Shown piece by piece: positions 27,640 through 38,058 of a DNA stretch of 64,000 nucleotides. Below the pieces are notes generated by a model that saw only the letters and a list, made by a program, of their open reading frames with translations, had not been told where the DNA came from and searched no databases. The position numbers were made by a program, and so were the translations under genes. This DNA comes from an uncultured Blautia sp. GTDB lineage: Bacteria > Bacillota > Clostridia > Lachnospirales > Lachnospiraceae. Numbering within the stretch: the stretch's first letter is position 1; each line of letters starts with the position of its first letter. The stretch is taken from positions 62,001 to 126,000 of the forward strand of contig NZ_CAKRNY010000001.1 in the NCBI RefSeq assembly GCF_934371575.1. Direction: 5' to 3'.

Positions 27640-29567
27640 GAATTTATATCATCCAGAGGTATAAACACATTTGCCCGGAATATACCATTTTCTTCTGAAA
27701 AGTCTGCATATCCGCCATATTTTTTTGCTGTTTTGCAAACAGAAGCTGTTCCAATTCCCATTCCGCTGTGGCTGGTAGAATAAAAAACATTTCCAGTTCT
27801 TTGCACCTCTGTACTGTATGTATTCTCAATGTTGATCAGCAGTTTTCCCCTTCTCACCTTACAGTTGCAGCTTACATATGCTTTTGGGGTTGCCCCGTCT
27901 CTTTCAACTGCTTTTACTGCATTTTCCAGTAGATTACCGAACATCCGGCAAATATCCAGATCTGAAATTTTCATCTGTGAAGGAATTTCCACTGAATTGC
28001 GAAATTCCACTCCCAGCATTTCCAGCTGCAATGCATAGTAATGCAAAATTGCATCCACTGACATATTTTTGCTGTAACATACAGGCATCTGCATTTTCGT
28101 ATTGCTTTCCTCTGCAAATTGATGAAAATACTCCTTTAGCTCCTCATAATGCCCCTGTTCCAACAGCATAGAAGCCGTTCGGATATATTGACGCAGGTCA
28201 TGTCTTGTATGTCCTGCTTCCTCCAACGCTTCTGTCAGTTTCTCATAATGTTCCTGTTGCATCATCAGACGCAGCTCCATCTGCCTGGATTGCTCCTCAT
28301 AAATCAGTTTCATCCGATATCCTTCTGTCAATTCCTTACAAAGAATCATCCCGAAGATTCCTGCCAGAATTGTACCGCCCCATTCCGGAAACCAGCCTCC
28401 GATAATCGGATCATACAGGGGCCAGATCCGGTCAGCAGCCAGCGAAGCAGCATAAATCACCGTTCCAAAAAGGAGCAAAACGCCCTCACCAGATTCTCTG
28501 GTATAAAAAAAGGCTATTATGAACAGGCATGACGCAGTAAACCATTTCAGACCTTCTGCCGCCCAGGAAACGCCATAGGCCAAAGCGGCAGTATCTTTTC
28601 CCATGGCGAAAATACCAAGCAAAGTAATGACGATTCCAGCAATTGCAGTAAAAATGGCAGTCCATCTGATCCATTTGTACTTTCTTCCCGTAGTCTCGTA
28701 TTCCAGAAGCAGCATTGCGGGAAAAGTCAGAAAACAGAACAGCATCTCAAGAGAAAACCAGGGCTGCACAGAAAGCGCCGTATAGGTGTAAAGAAGAGGA
28801 TAACAGGTATACCCCAGTACACAAACACACACTCCTGCAAACAATATATACGCTCTGCATCTGGTTCTGAAAAATGCCCATAAGGAAAATGTCAGTGTCA
28901 GGAAAATTAATGTAAATAACGAAGAATTTATAAATACAGGAATTCCTCTTTGTGTATTTACCTTCAATGGATCTCCAAAGACCGGCACATACTGGATTCC
29001 CGGAGAGGCAGAATTCTTATCCGTCACTGCGATCATAATTTCCACAGAAGTATGCGCCTTAAATGTAAACATTCTATGCTGAAGTCTCTCTACATAATGC
29101 TCCGAATCCGGATTTCCCACCTGTTCCATCAGAACACCATCCACATAAAGATTATATGCAGAAAAAATCTCCGGAAGGTATAACCCATATGTATGTTCTT
29201 CAGAGGGAATCATAATTCTCAGACGATAAGTAGCGCTTCCGTACGGATTTCCTTCCCGGTCATTCAGTTCCATCCCGCCATATTCTCCAATGGAAATATA
29301 GCGAAAATAATATTTCTCCAGATCATCTTCTGGCGTAAGCAGTACGTCAGGATAATACTCCCACTCTCTGGACAGATAATAAACAGGAAAATCTTCATAG
29401 GAATCATCTGTATACAGAAGCCCGTGTATGGCCTTTTCCTCTTTTGTCATATATTTGTTATTTGAATAATACAACACATTAAAAAACATTAGGGACAGGA
29501 GCATGGTTATAAGAACCGTTCCCCATAATATTTTTCTATTTTTCTTATCTGCGTTGTTCTCCTTCAC
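27627..29567 (-). CDS. sensor histidine kinase, 7TM plus GHKL type
   Basis: A 646-residue membrane kinase. Order: one N-terminal span (about 15-33), an extracellular beta-rich domain of about 170 residues similar in pattern to the 7TMR-DISM extracellular domain (Y-x-L-Y-L-P-E-I-x-S-A-Y-N-L-Y-V-D-G), seven hydrophobic spans (about 215-420), a coiled coil, the phospho-acceptor region EEAGHTRHDLRQYI, and a GHKL ATPase with N box LLENAVKAVE and G box SGMGIGTASV. This kinase class works with LytTR regulators, matching the neighbour. The GTG start follows AAGGGGG and overlaps the end of the surface-protein gene by 23 bases, so the two are translated together. Signal sensed is unknown. Confidence 0.88.
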   Translation of the reverse strand: MKENNADKKNRKILWGTVLITMLLSLMFFNVLYYSNNKYMTKEEKAIHGLLYTDDSYEDFPVYYLSREWEYYPDVLLTPEDDLEKYYFRYISIGEYGGMELNDREGNPYGSATYRLRIMIPSEEHTYGLYLPEIFSAYNLYVDGVLMEQVGNPDSEHYVERLQHRMFTFKAHTSVEIMIAVTDKNSASPGIQYVPVFGDPLKVNTQRGIPVFINSSLFTLIFLTLTFSLWAFFRTRCRAYILFAGVCVCVLGYTCYPLLYTYTALSVQPWFSLEMLFCFLTFPAMLLLEYETTGRKYKWIRWTAIFTAIAGIVITLLGIFAMGKDTAALAYGVSWAAEGLKWFTASCLFIIAFFYTRESGEGVLLLFGTVIYAASLAADRIWPLYDPIIGGWFPEWGGTILAGIFGMILCKELTEGYRMKLIYEEQSRQMELRLMMQQEHYEKLTEALEEAGHTRHDLRQYIRTASMLLEQGHYEELKEYFHQFAEESNTKMQMPVCYSKNMSVDAILHYYALQLEMLGVEFRNSVEIPSQMKISDLDICRMFGNLLENAVKAVERDGATPKAYVSCNCKVRRGKLLINIENTYSTEVQRTGNVFYSTSHSGMGIGTASVCKTAKKYGGYADFSEENGIFRANVFIPLDDINSQSS

Positions 29568-31551
29568 TCCGATCCCCCTTTCGGAGAGTACTGCCTTTTT
29601 TCGTCGGCAAATACCATAACAATATTAACATAATTACAATTATCCAAGCGATAGCAGCAGTTTTTTTATGTTCTTCCTGTGCCGGCTCTCCCTGCTGTTC
29701 TTCTATCTGCTCTTCTTTCTCTTCAAATTGCTCTTCTGACTCTTCTTGCTGCTCATCCTGCTCCTCTTCCGGCTTCTCTTCCACCGTATATTCCCCGGTC
29801 TTCTCAATAGGAATCACAGCAACATTCTGTATCTTATTTATAGTACCGGTATAAGCATTTCCCTCTTCATCTGTAAGTACAGTCTGAGAATCATTTTCTG
29901 CATATGGTATCTCTACAGTCGCCCCTGGAATATCTGTAATTTCATCTCCGTTTTTAAAAATTTTAATGGTAATCTCATTATCTTTCCTGGAAATATCAAC
30001 CTGAAGCTGATCATCTTCTTTCACATTCCAGTTTTTTAACACATCCGTCGGCACTTCTACCAGCACACCGTTTTTTTCAAAAGGAATCTCCTTTACCCCG
30101 GTGCTCATAAGATCAGAAAGACGATTTCCCACTATAACCGTAGATATATCTGTCACCTTCTCCAATCCACTCTCAATATCAGGAAATTCCTTTCCATCTC
30201 TGTCCGCATAATTTCTCTCGTACCAGCGCTCATTTGTAATCAGTTCTTTTCCATACTGAAACATATACATACCGGTGCTGCCACCTGGATAAGTGACATA
30301 GACACCATATTCCTGTTCCTGTTTCAGACAGCTTTCTTTCAGATACAGACCATTTCTGAAAACATAAAAATCATCTGACTTTGCTTTTTTCTCACTTTCC
30401 GAATCCCTTATATATATCTGAAATTCGCTTAACTGACTATCTGTAAAAGCATCGAGCACCATAGGAAAATACAGGGTATTTCCTGTACTGCAGCAGACCT
30501 GCACCTCTGGCTTATCAGGACGTTGTATGGTAATATAGGCAGTCGCTTTCGGAATAACAACGGAAGCTTCTGTCTGATATCCGGCTGGAGCAACAAAAGT
30601 ACCTGTCACCTTATAAACTCCCGGAACCGCAGTATTAGCCTGACTAAAGTCCCATACAGAGGGCATCACCACAGAAGGATGCGCCGCTGTATCCTCATAG
30701 CTCTCACAGGTGCTTCCCCAAATATGAAAATCCGCTTCCAGACTTGTTCTCACTTTCATCAGGCTTTGTCCGACCGGCACTGCATAAACCATACAGCGCT
30801 GCAGATTTTTTTCGTCTACACTTTCTATAGAGCGGATGATCGTGTCTTTCTGTAAAACCCCGCCAAGAACATCCTGCTGATAGCTAAGCACATCCAATAC
30901 TCCGTCAGATCCGTAACGGTAAGTAAGGTTTTTGGTTTTCCCTTCTTTATAAGTCACCGTCAACGTATACACATTTCCAGGCACCATACTCTGACAGGAA
31001 AGATACATTCCATCCGTATCGCAGAAACCATATCCCTCTTCACTTACATTTACCCAGTCTTCTCCCTCTTTTTTCAACCAGATCGTCATGGTATCCGGAT
31101 CTTCATCTGTGATCCACGGAAAGTAATAAATACCTGCGGATACCATTCTGGAATATACCTGAATTTCCAGCTGACCTGGATTCTGCACTGAAATCCCCGA
31201 TGTCCATTCTGGCAGTTTTACTTTGCTGCTATACCCATCGGGAAGCTGTACGGTACCCTTGATCTTATAGGCTCCAGCAGTTTGTATATCCACCGCCGTA
31301 TAGTCCCAGATCAGATTTAGATAGAGCTCCTCTCCGCTTTCTGTGTACGCGGTACAACCTATGTTATCATAAATTTCCCGCAGTCTCTGCATATCTGTAC
31401 CTCGCAGGACTGCGCCTGCCGGTATGTAAAAGATCCTTGAAAAATCCTCAATCATATTATCCGCTGCCTGCACCGTTCTTTCACCTGTCCCACTTAACAG
31501 AAGAAAACAAAATGCAAAAACAGCCAGCCATTTCATCATCTTATTATTCAT
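29545..31551 (-). CDS. membrane-anchored surface protein with duplicated Ig-like modules
   Basis: A 668-residue exported protein that I do not recognise by name. It has a signal peptide (cut near VQAAD, residue 30), then two related modules: one with WDYTAVDIQTAGAYKIKGTV and one with WDFSQANTAVPGVYKVTGTF, each closed by a sentence-like repeat (GQLEIQVYS; DKPEVQVCCS). A third domain follows, then a long Glu/Gln-rich linker (about 590-635), one hydrophobic span (AIAWIIVIMLILLWYLP) and a basic cytosolic tail. There is no LPXTG motif; the protein is held by its C-terminal span. It overlaps the kinase gene, so a role as ligand-binding partner of the kinase, or as a regulated adhesin, is plausible inference. 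Confidence 0.8.
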   Translation of the reverse strand: MNNKMMKWLAVFAFCFLLLSGTGERTVQAADNMIEDFSRIFYIPAGAVLRGTDMQRLREIYDNIGCTAYTESGEELYLNLIWDYTAVDIQTAGAYKIKGTVQLPDGYSSKVKLPEWTSGISVQNPGQLEIQVYSRMVSAGIYYFPWITDEDPDTMTIWLKKEGEDWVNVSEEGYGFCDTDGMYLSCQSMVPGNVYTLTVTYKEGKTKNLTYRYGSDGVLDVLSYQQDVLGGVLQKDTIIRSIESVDEKNLQRCMVYAVPVGQSLMKVRTSLEADFHIWGSTCESYEDTAAHPSVVMPSVWDFSQANTAVPGVYKVTGTFVAPAGYQTEASVVIPKATAYITIQRPDKPEVQVCCSTGNTLYFPMVLDAFTDSQLSEFQIYIRDSESEKKAKSDDFYVFRNGLYLKESCLKQEQEYGVYVTYPGGSTGMYMFQYGKELITNERWYERNYADRDGKEFPDIESGLEKVTDISTVIVGNRLSDLMSTGVKEIPFEKNGVLVEVPTDVLKNWNVKEDDQLQVDISRKDNEITIKIFKNGDEITDIPGATVEIPYAENDSQTVLTDEEGNAYTGTINKIQNVAVIPIEKTGEYTVEEKPEEEQDEQQEESEEQFEEKEEQIEEQQGEPAQEEHKKTAAIAWIIVIMLILLWYLPTKKGSTLRKGDRSEGEQRR

Positions 31552-31591
31552 TCGTTTTTCTCTCCTGTTCCAAGCATAATTGATTTTTTTA

Positions 31592-31627
31592 CATAAAACA
31601 AGAAACCTGTGGCGAACCGCAGGTTTC
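31592..31627 (-). terminator. terminator of the esterase gene
   Basis: An 11-bp stem with loop UUCG on the minus strand (fwd 31602-31627), followed by UUGUUUUAUG. It lies 17 bp past the esterase stop codon. Confidence 0.8.
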
Positions 31628-31643
31628 CGTGAAAAGCAGCATA

Positions 31644-32531
31644 TCAGAAGCAGAACTCTCTGAAGAAGTCACATTCAGCATCATTACACTGAGCTGCATC
31701 AATTGTCTTAATATCGCAGTGGAATACATGGCCTAGCTTATTAACCTTATCTCCAAACACACGGTATACAAATGGCACATTATTATCCATCAGCTTCTGC
31801 ACCAGTGCCGGAGCCTGTGCTTTCTGAAAATCACCAACAGAAGTCATACAAAATACAGGTGGGTAAACATCTGTAATACCATTTAACACATTGATCTGCT
31901 CCAGTTCTTCCTCTGTTCCGCCCTCCGGAAGAAATTCCTTCATGATCTGCATGGTCATTTCATCTGAATCTTCCTTCGTAATTCTGTAAACACCGCAATT
32001 TAACGCAATTGCAGTAAGCGCAAATCCTTCCGGCACAGTAAAATCATATTTGGCAGCAGATACCGGATTCGTACAAATACCGGCATAAAGCCCCAGAAGA
32101 TGAGCTCCTGCTGAATCCCCCACTGCAAAAATGCGTTCTGTATCAAAATGAAATCTTCCGGAACGTTTCATCACCCACTTGCAAACAAGGTTTAAATCCT
32201 CAAGCTGTGCTGGAAATTTACTCTCAGGTGCAAGACGATATGTAAAGTTCACAACAGCAAATCCTCTCTGTGCAAGACTCATACAGTAATACTGATATCT
32301 TTCCTTATCCCCGTACATCCAGGCTCCGCCATGAACACTGATAATAACAGGAAGGTCCTCACCCTGTGCCTGTTTCGGTCTGTAGACATCCAATTTCTGT
32401 ATCTCTCTGTTATCATGACCATATACAATATTATCCCAACGATCAATATCTTCAGGTGTATTTAAAAGAGCGTCTCTTTCATCATCTGTTTTTTTAAATT
32501 CGGCTCTGATTCTATCGCTTAATTCAGACAT
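31644..32531 (-). CDS. alpha/beta hydrolase (esterase, HSL-like)
   Basis: A 295-residue cytoplasmic hydrolase of the hormone-sensitive-lipase-like esterase group. The oxyanion motif HGGAW is at residues 67-71 and the nucleophile Ser140 lies in GDSAGAH. The catalytic His is likely in KLGHVFHCD near residue 270 and the acid in TSVGDFQKAQ. Such enzymes cleave short-chain esters, including acetyl groups on sugars; the actual substrate is unknown. No signal peptide. It stands alone with its own terminator, between the surface-protein gene and rpmF. Confidence 0.88.
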   Translation of the reverse strand: MSELSDRIRAEFKKTDDERDALLNTPEDIDRWDNIVYGHDNREIQKLDVYRPKQAQGEDLPVIISVHGGAWMYGDKERYQYYCMSLAQRGFAVVNFTYRLAPESKFPAQLEDLNLVCKWVMKRSGRFHFDTERIFAVGDSAGAHLLGLYAGICTNPVSAAKYDFTVPEGFALTAIALNCGVYRITKEDSDEMTMQIMKEFLPEGGTEEELEQINVLNGITDVYPPVFCMTSVGDFQKAQAPALVQKLMDNNVPFVYRVFGDKVNKLGHVFHCDIKTIDAAQCNDAECDFFREFCF

Positions 32532-32630
32532 TTCGATTCCTCCAGGTAATTATTTTGCTATATTCTGCATATATTATATATGAAAAATGTACAGAAAACA
32601 AGAACATTTCCTGTATAGCCTGATTTGTAT

Positions 32631-32668
32631 AAGAAAAAAAGAACACCTGATCAACTCAGATGTTCTTT
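32631..32668 (-). terminator. rpmF terminator
   Basis: On the minus strand AAAGAACATCTGA, loop GTTGA, TCAGGTGTTCTTT, then a run of U (fwd 32631-32668), 13 bp past the rpmF stop. Confidence 0.88.
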
Positions 32669-32680
32669 AAAAGTTCGCCA

Positions 32681-32863
32681 TTAGTCTTCAACTTTAACGA
32701 TCTCTTTTTTGTTATAGCTTCCGCAAGCCTTGCAAACTCTGTGTGGCATCATAAGTGCGCCGCATTTGCTGCATTTTACAAGGTTCGGAGCGCTCATTTT
32801 CCAGTTTGCTCTTCTCTTATCGCGTCTTGCTTTGGAAGATTTATTCTTTGGGCAGATGGACAT
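32681..32863 (-). CDS. rpmF: 50S ribosomal protein L32
   Basis: A 60-residue ribosomal protein. The N-terminal basic part (SICPKNKSSKARRDKRRANWK) and a zinc ribbon with Cys31, Cys34, Cys44 and Cys47 (CSKC and CKAC) are the L32 signature of the zinc-containing form. It follows the yceD gene by five bases, the widespread yceD-rpmF arrangement, and shares its promoter. Confidence 0.97.
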   Translation of the reverse strand: MSICPKNKSSKARRDKRRANWKMSAPNLVKCSKCGALMMPHRVCKACGSYNKKEIVKVED

Positions 32864-32868
32864 TTCGG

Positions 32869-33396
32869 TTACACCTCCTTAAATTTACTGAATATATCAC
32901 TGATAGCTGCCATACGGGGATCCTTAGGCTCCTCGGCACATCCGCAGGGACCATCATTCAGGTTCTTCCCGCATCTGCTGCAAATCCCTTTGCAGTCTTC
33001 TTTACATAAGACTTTCAAAGGCCAGCTCATCAGTACCTCAAGATAGACCAAACGGTCCACATCCAGGTCATAGCCGGTGATATAGCTGCTCTCATCCAGA
33101 TTCTCAAGTCTATCTTTCTCAGATAACTTCATATCCAGTTTACGATCAATCTCATAAGGAATCGTAACGGATACCTGCTCAAGACAACGATCACATGGAA
33201 TTCCAACAGTTATACTGCCGTTACCAGTCAGCTCTAAAGTTTTATTACCCGTATTTACAATACGAAGCTCTACCGGAGTTTTATCCAAAACCGGAAACTC
33301 TCCCATCTGAAACAGAATCTTATCTAATTCCAGTTCAGCACTGAGCTGTATGATTTTACCATCACTGTTCGTTACATCTGATAAATGAATCTGCAT
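32869..33396 (-). CDS. yceD: YceD family protein (DUF177)
   Basis: A 175-residue cytoplasmic protein of the family always found just upstream of rpmF. In E. coli YceD takes part in 23S rRNA accumulation. Seen: IPCDRCLEQVSVTIP, the DUF177 cysteine pair, and the C-terminal LCKEDCKGICSRCGKNLNDGPCGC, a second cysteine-rich patch usual for the Gram-positive members. A strong consensus promoter lies 27 bp upstream. Confidence 0.93.
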   Translation of the reverse strand: MQIHLSDVTNSDGKIIQLSAELELDKILFQMGEFPVLDKTPVELRIVNTGNKTLELTGNGSITVGIPCDRCLEQVSVTIPYEIDRKLDMKLSEKDRLENLDESSYITGYDLDVDRLVYLEVLMSWPLKVLCKEDCKGICSRCGKNLNDGPCGCAEEPKDPRMAAISDIFSKFKEV

Positions 33397-33422
33397 AATT
33401 CTCTCCTATTCACACCTTATAA

Positions 33423-33451
33423 ATTATACATAGGAGACGCTCATTTGTCAA
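33423..33451 (-). promoter_or_regulatory. yceD-rpmF promoter
   Basis: On the minus strand TTGACA (fwd 33446-33451), 17 bp, TATAAT (fwd 33423-33428). A perfect consensus promoter, as expected for a ribosomal-protein transcript. Confidence 0.85.
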
Positions 33452-33520
33452 CGACATTTTTATTTTTATTTCCAAATTTTGATATAATTTACTTTTTCCC
33501 TCAAAAAAGAATGGATGCAA

Positions 33521-33556
33521 TAAGAAAAGGATCTGCCAGAAGACAGATCCCTTTCG
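33521..33556 (-). terminator. ackA terminator
   Basis: On the minus strand AAAGGGATCTG, loop TCTTCTGG, CAGATCCTTTT, then CTTATT (fwd 33521-33555), 12 bp past the ackA stop. Confidence 0.82.
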
Positions 33557-33567
33557 GCTGTAACAGA

Positions 33568-34758
33568 TTATTTAACCAGTGCAACTGTATCTCTGCAGAT
33601 TGCAAGCTCCTCATTAGTCGGGATAACTGCAACTTTAACCTTGGAATCAGCAGTAGAAATAACGATTTCTTCGCCAAATGTATTGTTTGCAGTATCATCA
33701 ATCTCAACACCCAGGTATCCGAAATAGCTGCATACATCTTTACGAAGCTGACCTACGTTCTCTCCGATACCTGCAGTAAATACGATGGCATCCACACCAT
33801 TCATAGCTGCTACATAGCCGCCTACGAATTTGGCAATACCATAGCAGAGTACGTCATATGCATTTTTCGCATCTTCGTTTCCTTCTGCAATTGCAGCTCT
33901 GATGTCACGCATATCACTGCCAACTCCGGACATACCCTGAAGACCGGATTTCTTGTTCAGAATGTTCATAACACCTGCAATGTCAAGGTTCTCTTTCTTA
34001 GCAATAAACTCGATAATTGCTGGATCAATGTTACCGGAACGTGTTCCCATAACAAGTCCTTCAAGTGGTGTAAGACCCATTGTAGTATCTACACACTCGC
34101 CATTCATAACAGCACTGATGGAAGATCCGTTTCCAAGATGGCATACGATTACCTTGGAGTTGTCCTTGTCAAGACCAAGGAATTCAACAGCACGTTTGGA
34201 TACAAAGCTGTGAGATGTTCCGTGGAAACCATATCTTCTTACTTTGTAGTTTTTGTAGTATTCGATCGGAAGTCCATACAGATATGCTTTTGCAGGCATT
34301 GTCTGATGGAAAGCTGTATCAAATACACCAACCTGTGGTACACCTGGCATAAGCTCAGTACAAACATCAATACCGATCAGGTTTGCAGGATTGTGAAGCG
34401 GTGCAAGATCGTTGCACTCTTTTACTGCTGCGATCATTTCATCTGTGATCACTGCAGAGCTGGCAAATTTCTCACCACCGTGTACAACACGATGTCCGAT
34501 TGCATCTACTTCTTTCAAGCTCTTGATTGCGCCTGTTTTTTCATTTGTAAGAGCATCAAGTACAAACTGGATTGCCTCTTTATGTGTAGGCATTGCACAC
34601 TCTGTAATCTCTTTATCCAGTCCGGCCTTCTGATAAACCAGTCTTCCGTCAATTCCGATTCTCTCGCAAAGTCCCTTTGCAAGAACTGCCTCTGATTCAG
34701 AATCGATCAGCTGATACTTTAAAGAAGAACTACCACAGTTAATTACCAATACATTCAT
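33568..34758 (-). CDS. ackA: acetate kinase
   Basis: A 396-residue cytoplasmic enzyme that transfers phosphate from acetyl phosphate to ADP, yielding acetate and ATP, the energy step of acetate fermentation. Seen: N-terminal MNVLVINCGSSSLKYQL, GHRVVHGGEKF, the substrate loop DTAFHQTMP, HLGNGSS with the phosphate-binding segment, and the nucleotide-site FTAGIGENV. Length is the family norm. It is the second gene of the pta-ackA pair, 51 bp after pta, and is closed by a terminator. Confidence 0.98.
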   Translation of the reverse strand: MNVLVINCGSSSLKYQLIDSESEAVLAKGLCERIGIDGRLVYQKAGLDKEITECAMPTHKEAIQFVLDALTNEKTGAIKSLKEVDAIGHRVVHGGEKFASSAVITDEMIAAVKECNDLAPLHNPANLIGIDVCTELMPGVPQVGVFDTAFHQTMPAKAYLYGLPIEYYKNYKVRRYGFHGTSHSFVSKRAVEFLGLDKDNSKVIVCHLGNGSSISAVMNGECVDTTMGLTPLEGLVMGTRSGNIDPAIIEFIAKKENLDIAGVMNILNKKSGLQGMSGVGSDMRDIRAAIAEGNEDAKNAYDVLCYGIAKFVGGYVAAMNGVDAIVFTAGIGENVGQLRKDVCSYFGYLGVEIDDTANNTFGEEIVISTADSKVKVAVIPTNEELAICRDTVALVK

Positions 34759-34809
34759 TTTTCTACTCTCCTGTTATGATTAATATGTAGTTTTATAAAC
34801 TATTCTTAA

Positions 34810-35883
<1,074 letters not shown>

Positions 35884-35899
35884 TTAGTAACTTGATTCC

Positions 35900-35928
35900 A
35901 TTATACGCCACCCCGCCTTGTATTTCAA
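35900..35928 (-). promoter_or_regulatory. pta-ackA promoter
   Basis: On the minus strand TTGAAA (fwd 35923-35928), 17 bp, TATAAT (fwd 35900-35905), about 85 bp before the pta ATG. Confidence 0.7.
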
Positions 35929-35981
35929 GCTTTTCAATGTTAGAATATGGAAGAACAACGTATTTTTTGAGGTGCAATTTT

Positions 35982-37205
35982 ATGAAAACAGCCGGAATCA
36001 TTGCCGAATATAATCCATTCCATACAGGACATGAGTATCAGATACGCTATGTGAGAGAAAAGCTTGGAGCTGACTTTGTAGTCATTGCCATGAGCGGTGA
36101 CTTTGTACAGCGTGGTACTCCTGCCCTTTTTTCCAAATATGTACGTGCCGAAATGGCTTTAAAGAGTGGTGCAGACCTGATATTGGAGCTTCCGGTTTCT
36201 TCCTCCACAGCAAGTGCTGAGCTTTTTGCAAGAGGAGGAGTACAGCTTCTTGACCGCATTGGGGTTACAGATATCCTTTGCTTTGGAAGCGAGTGCGGTG
36301 ATACAGACATTCTCATGGAACTGGCAAAAATCCTGATCAACGAACCTGCAGAGTTTCAAAATGCCCTTCGTCTGCACCTGAAAGAGGGAATGACATTTCC
36401 CAGAGCAAGAAGTCTGGCTCTTGCGGAAATTTCGCCTGATTCAAACAAATATCAGCAGATTCTCTCCTCTCCCAATAATATTCTTGGAATTGAATACTGT
36501 AAGTCTATTCTCCGTGAAAACAGCTCTATTTTGCCAGCCGCTATCAAACGTGAAGGAAGCGATTATCACGAAAATACTTTATCGAAAAATATTTTTCCTT
36601 CTGCTTCTGCCATTCGAAATGCTGTCATAGCCGGTAGTGATCCATGTACCCTGGAGCACTTTTCGCCGAAAGCCTGCAGAGAACTGTTTCTTCAGACCGT
36701 CTCCGACCATAACTTTCTTCTGGAAAGTGATCTGGATCCGATCTTCCGATACTGTCTTCTTCAGGAAACAGAAGAGCTTCTGTGCTCTTATCTGGATATG
36801 TCCCATGCTCTTGCCAGAAGGATACTGTCTTGCCGAAATCAGTACGAAACATTTTCCCAATTTGCAAGCCTGTTGAAAACAAAAGAAATCACTCACACCA
36901 GAATCCAGCGTGCTCTTCTTCACATGCTTCTTCACATTCACAATGTACCGGAACAGATTCCATATGCACGTGTTCTTGGTTTCCGAAAAAGCAGTGCTTC
37001 CCTTCTTAGAGAAATAAAAAAGCGGGGCTGCATTCCTCTTCTCACGAAACTTTCGGATGCATCCAAAATTCTGGAAGGAGATCCGTACGCTTTAAATATA
37101 CTGGAAGAAACTACTTTTTCTTCAAACCTCTATGAAAATATTCTGGCTCAAAAAAAGAATGCCGCCTGCATTCACGAATACCAGAAACAAATCATTATTT
37201 TATAA
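35982..37205 (+). CDS. tmcAL: tRNA(Met) cytidine acetate ligase
   Basis: A 407-residue enzyme that makes N4-acetylcytidine at the wobble base of elongator tRNA-Met, using acetate and ATP directly. Seen: the nucleotidyltransferase-like start GIIAEYNPFHTGHEYQI (H-x-G-H), VIAMSGDFVQRGTPA, then SPNNILGIEYCKSI and the C-terminal RNA-binding part. The ATG is preceded by GAGGTG; the longer frame upstream runs through the pta promoter and is not coding. It is divergent from pta-ackA, an arrangement that places an acetate-using enzyme next to the acetate pathway. Confidence 0.9.
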   Translation: MKTAGIIAEYNPFHTGHEYQIRYVREKLGADFVVIAMSGDFVQRGTPALFSKYVRAEMALKSGADLILELPVSSSTASAELFARGGVQLLDRIGVTDILCFGSECGDTDILMELAKILINEPAEFQNALRLHLKEGMTFPRARSLALAEISPDSNKYQQILSSPNNILGIEYCKSILRENSSILPAAIKREGSDYHENTLSKNIFPSASAIRNAVIAGSDPCTLEHFSPKACRELFLQTVSDHNFLLESDLDPIFRYCLLQETEELLCSYLDMSHALARRILSCRNQYETFSQFASLLKTKEITHTRIQRALLHMLLHIHNVPEQIPYARVLGFRKSSASLLREIKKRGCIPLLTKLSDASKILEGDPYALNILEETTFSSNLYENILAQKKNAACIHEYQKQIIIL

Positions 37206-37252
37206 AACATGCCCTGACTGCATATTTTTTTCTGCAATCAGGGCATGTTTTA
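37204..37252. terminator. bidirectional terminator between tmcAL and the tryptophan transporter
   Basis: AAAACATGCCCTGA (37204-37217) pairs with TCAGGGCATGTTTT (37238-37251). It serves both convergent transcription units. Confidence 0.88.
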
Positions 37253-37260
37253 TCTCAGTT

Positions 37261-38055
37261 TTATTTTTCATTGGAAAGAAGGATACGGTCATTATCCAGC
37301 TTCTTTCCGGCTCCAACCTTAAATTTATCAAGAAGACCTTCCACTGTAAGGCCTTTCTTCTCTTCTTCCTTAATATCCAGCACAATATCTCCAGAATCCA
37401 TCATCAGTATACGATTACCAAGTTCCAGTGCAGACTGCATATTATGGGTGATCATCAGACAGGTCAGATGATGTTCTTCCACAATTCTCTTTGTCAGATT
37501 CAATACCTTTTCGGCTGTTCCCGGATCAAGAGCCGCAGTATGCTCATCCAAAAGAAGTAGCTTCGGTGGATTCATGGTTGCCATCAAAAGGGTAAGGGCC
37601 TGTCGCTGACCTCCTGAAAGAAGCCCCACCGGATGATTCATGCGATCTTCCAGTCCAATGTCCAAAAGGGCCAGCTGCTCACGAAAACGCTGTTTGTCAC
37701 TTTTGGAAATACGGGAAAGCCAGCCGCCTGTGCCAGCTGCAAGGGCAAGATTTTCAAGAATCGTCATTCCAGGGGCAGTTCCCCTCATAGGATCCTGATA
37801 CAATCGGCCAATATCCTTCGCTCTTGCATGCTGGGGGGTAAATGTAATATCCTCCCCATCCAGAACAATGGAACCGGAATCTGTAAGAAAGTCTCCGCAG
37901 ATAGCATTAAACATAGTGGACTTACCAGCTCCATTAGAACCGATGATTGTGGCAAAATCTCCTTTTTCAAGATGCAGGGACAAATCCCTGATCGCTATTT
38001 TTTCATTTACGGTTCCCGGATTAAAGGTTTTGGAAATATGCGAAAGCTTCAGCAT
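37261..38055 (-). CDS. trpZ: ABC transporter ATPase, tryptophan-type importer
   Basis: A 264-residue ATP-binding subunit. Walker A IGSNGAGKST (about residue 37), Q-loop region YQDPMRGTAPGMT, signature LLSGGQRQALT, Walker B LLLLDEHTAALDP and the switch His in ITHNMQSA. DEHTAALDP is typical of the family linked to PF04392 binding proteins. It is the last gene of the three-gene operon, four bases after the permease stop. The T-box upstream with a tryptophan codon supports a tryptophan importer; the substrate rests on that RNA rather than on the ATPase itself. Confidence 0.9.
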   Translation of the reverse strand: MLKLSHISKTFNPGTVNEKIAIRDLSLHLEKGDFATIIGSNGAGKSTMFNAICGDFLTDSGSIVLDGEDITFTPQHARAKDIGRLYQDPMRGTAPGMTILENLALAAGTGGWLSRISKSDKQRFREQLALLDIGLEDRMNHPVGLLSGGQRQALTLLMATMNPPKLLLLDEHTAALDPGTAEKVLNLTKRIVEEHHLTCLMITHNMQSALELGNRILMMDSGDIVLDIKEEEKKGLTVEGLLDKFKVGAGKKLDNDRILLSNEK

Positions 38056-38058
38056 GGC

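Noticed and set aside
33385..34695. A 436-codon open frame on the plus strand
   Set aside because: It is antisense to ackA-end and ackA itself, rich in Cys, Asn and His as expected of a reverse-strand shadow, and has no ribosome site.
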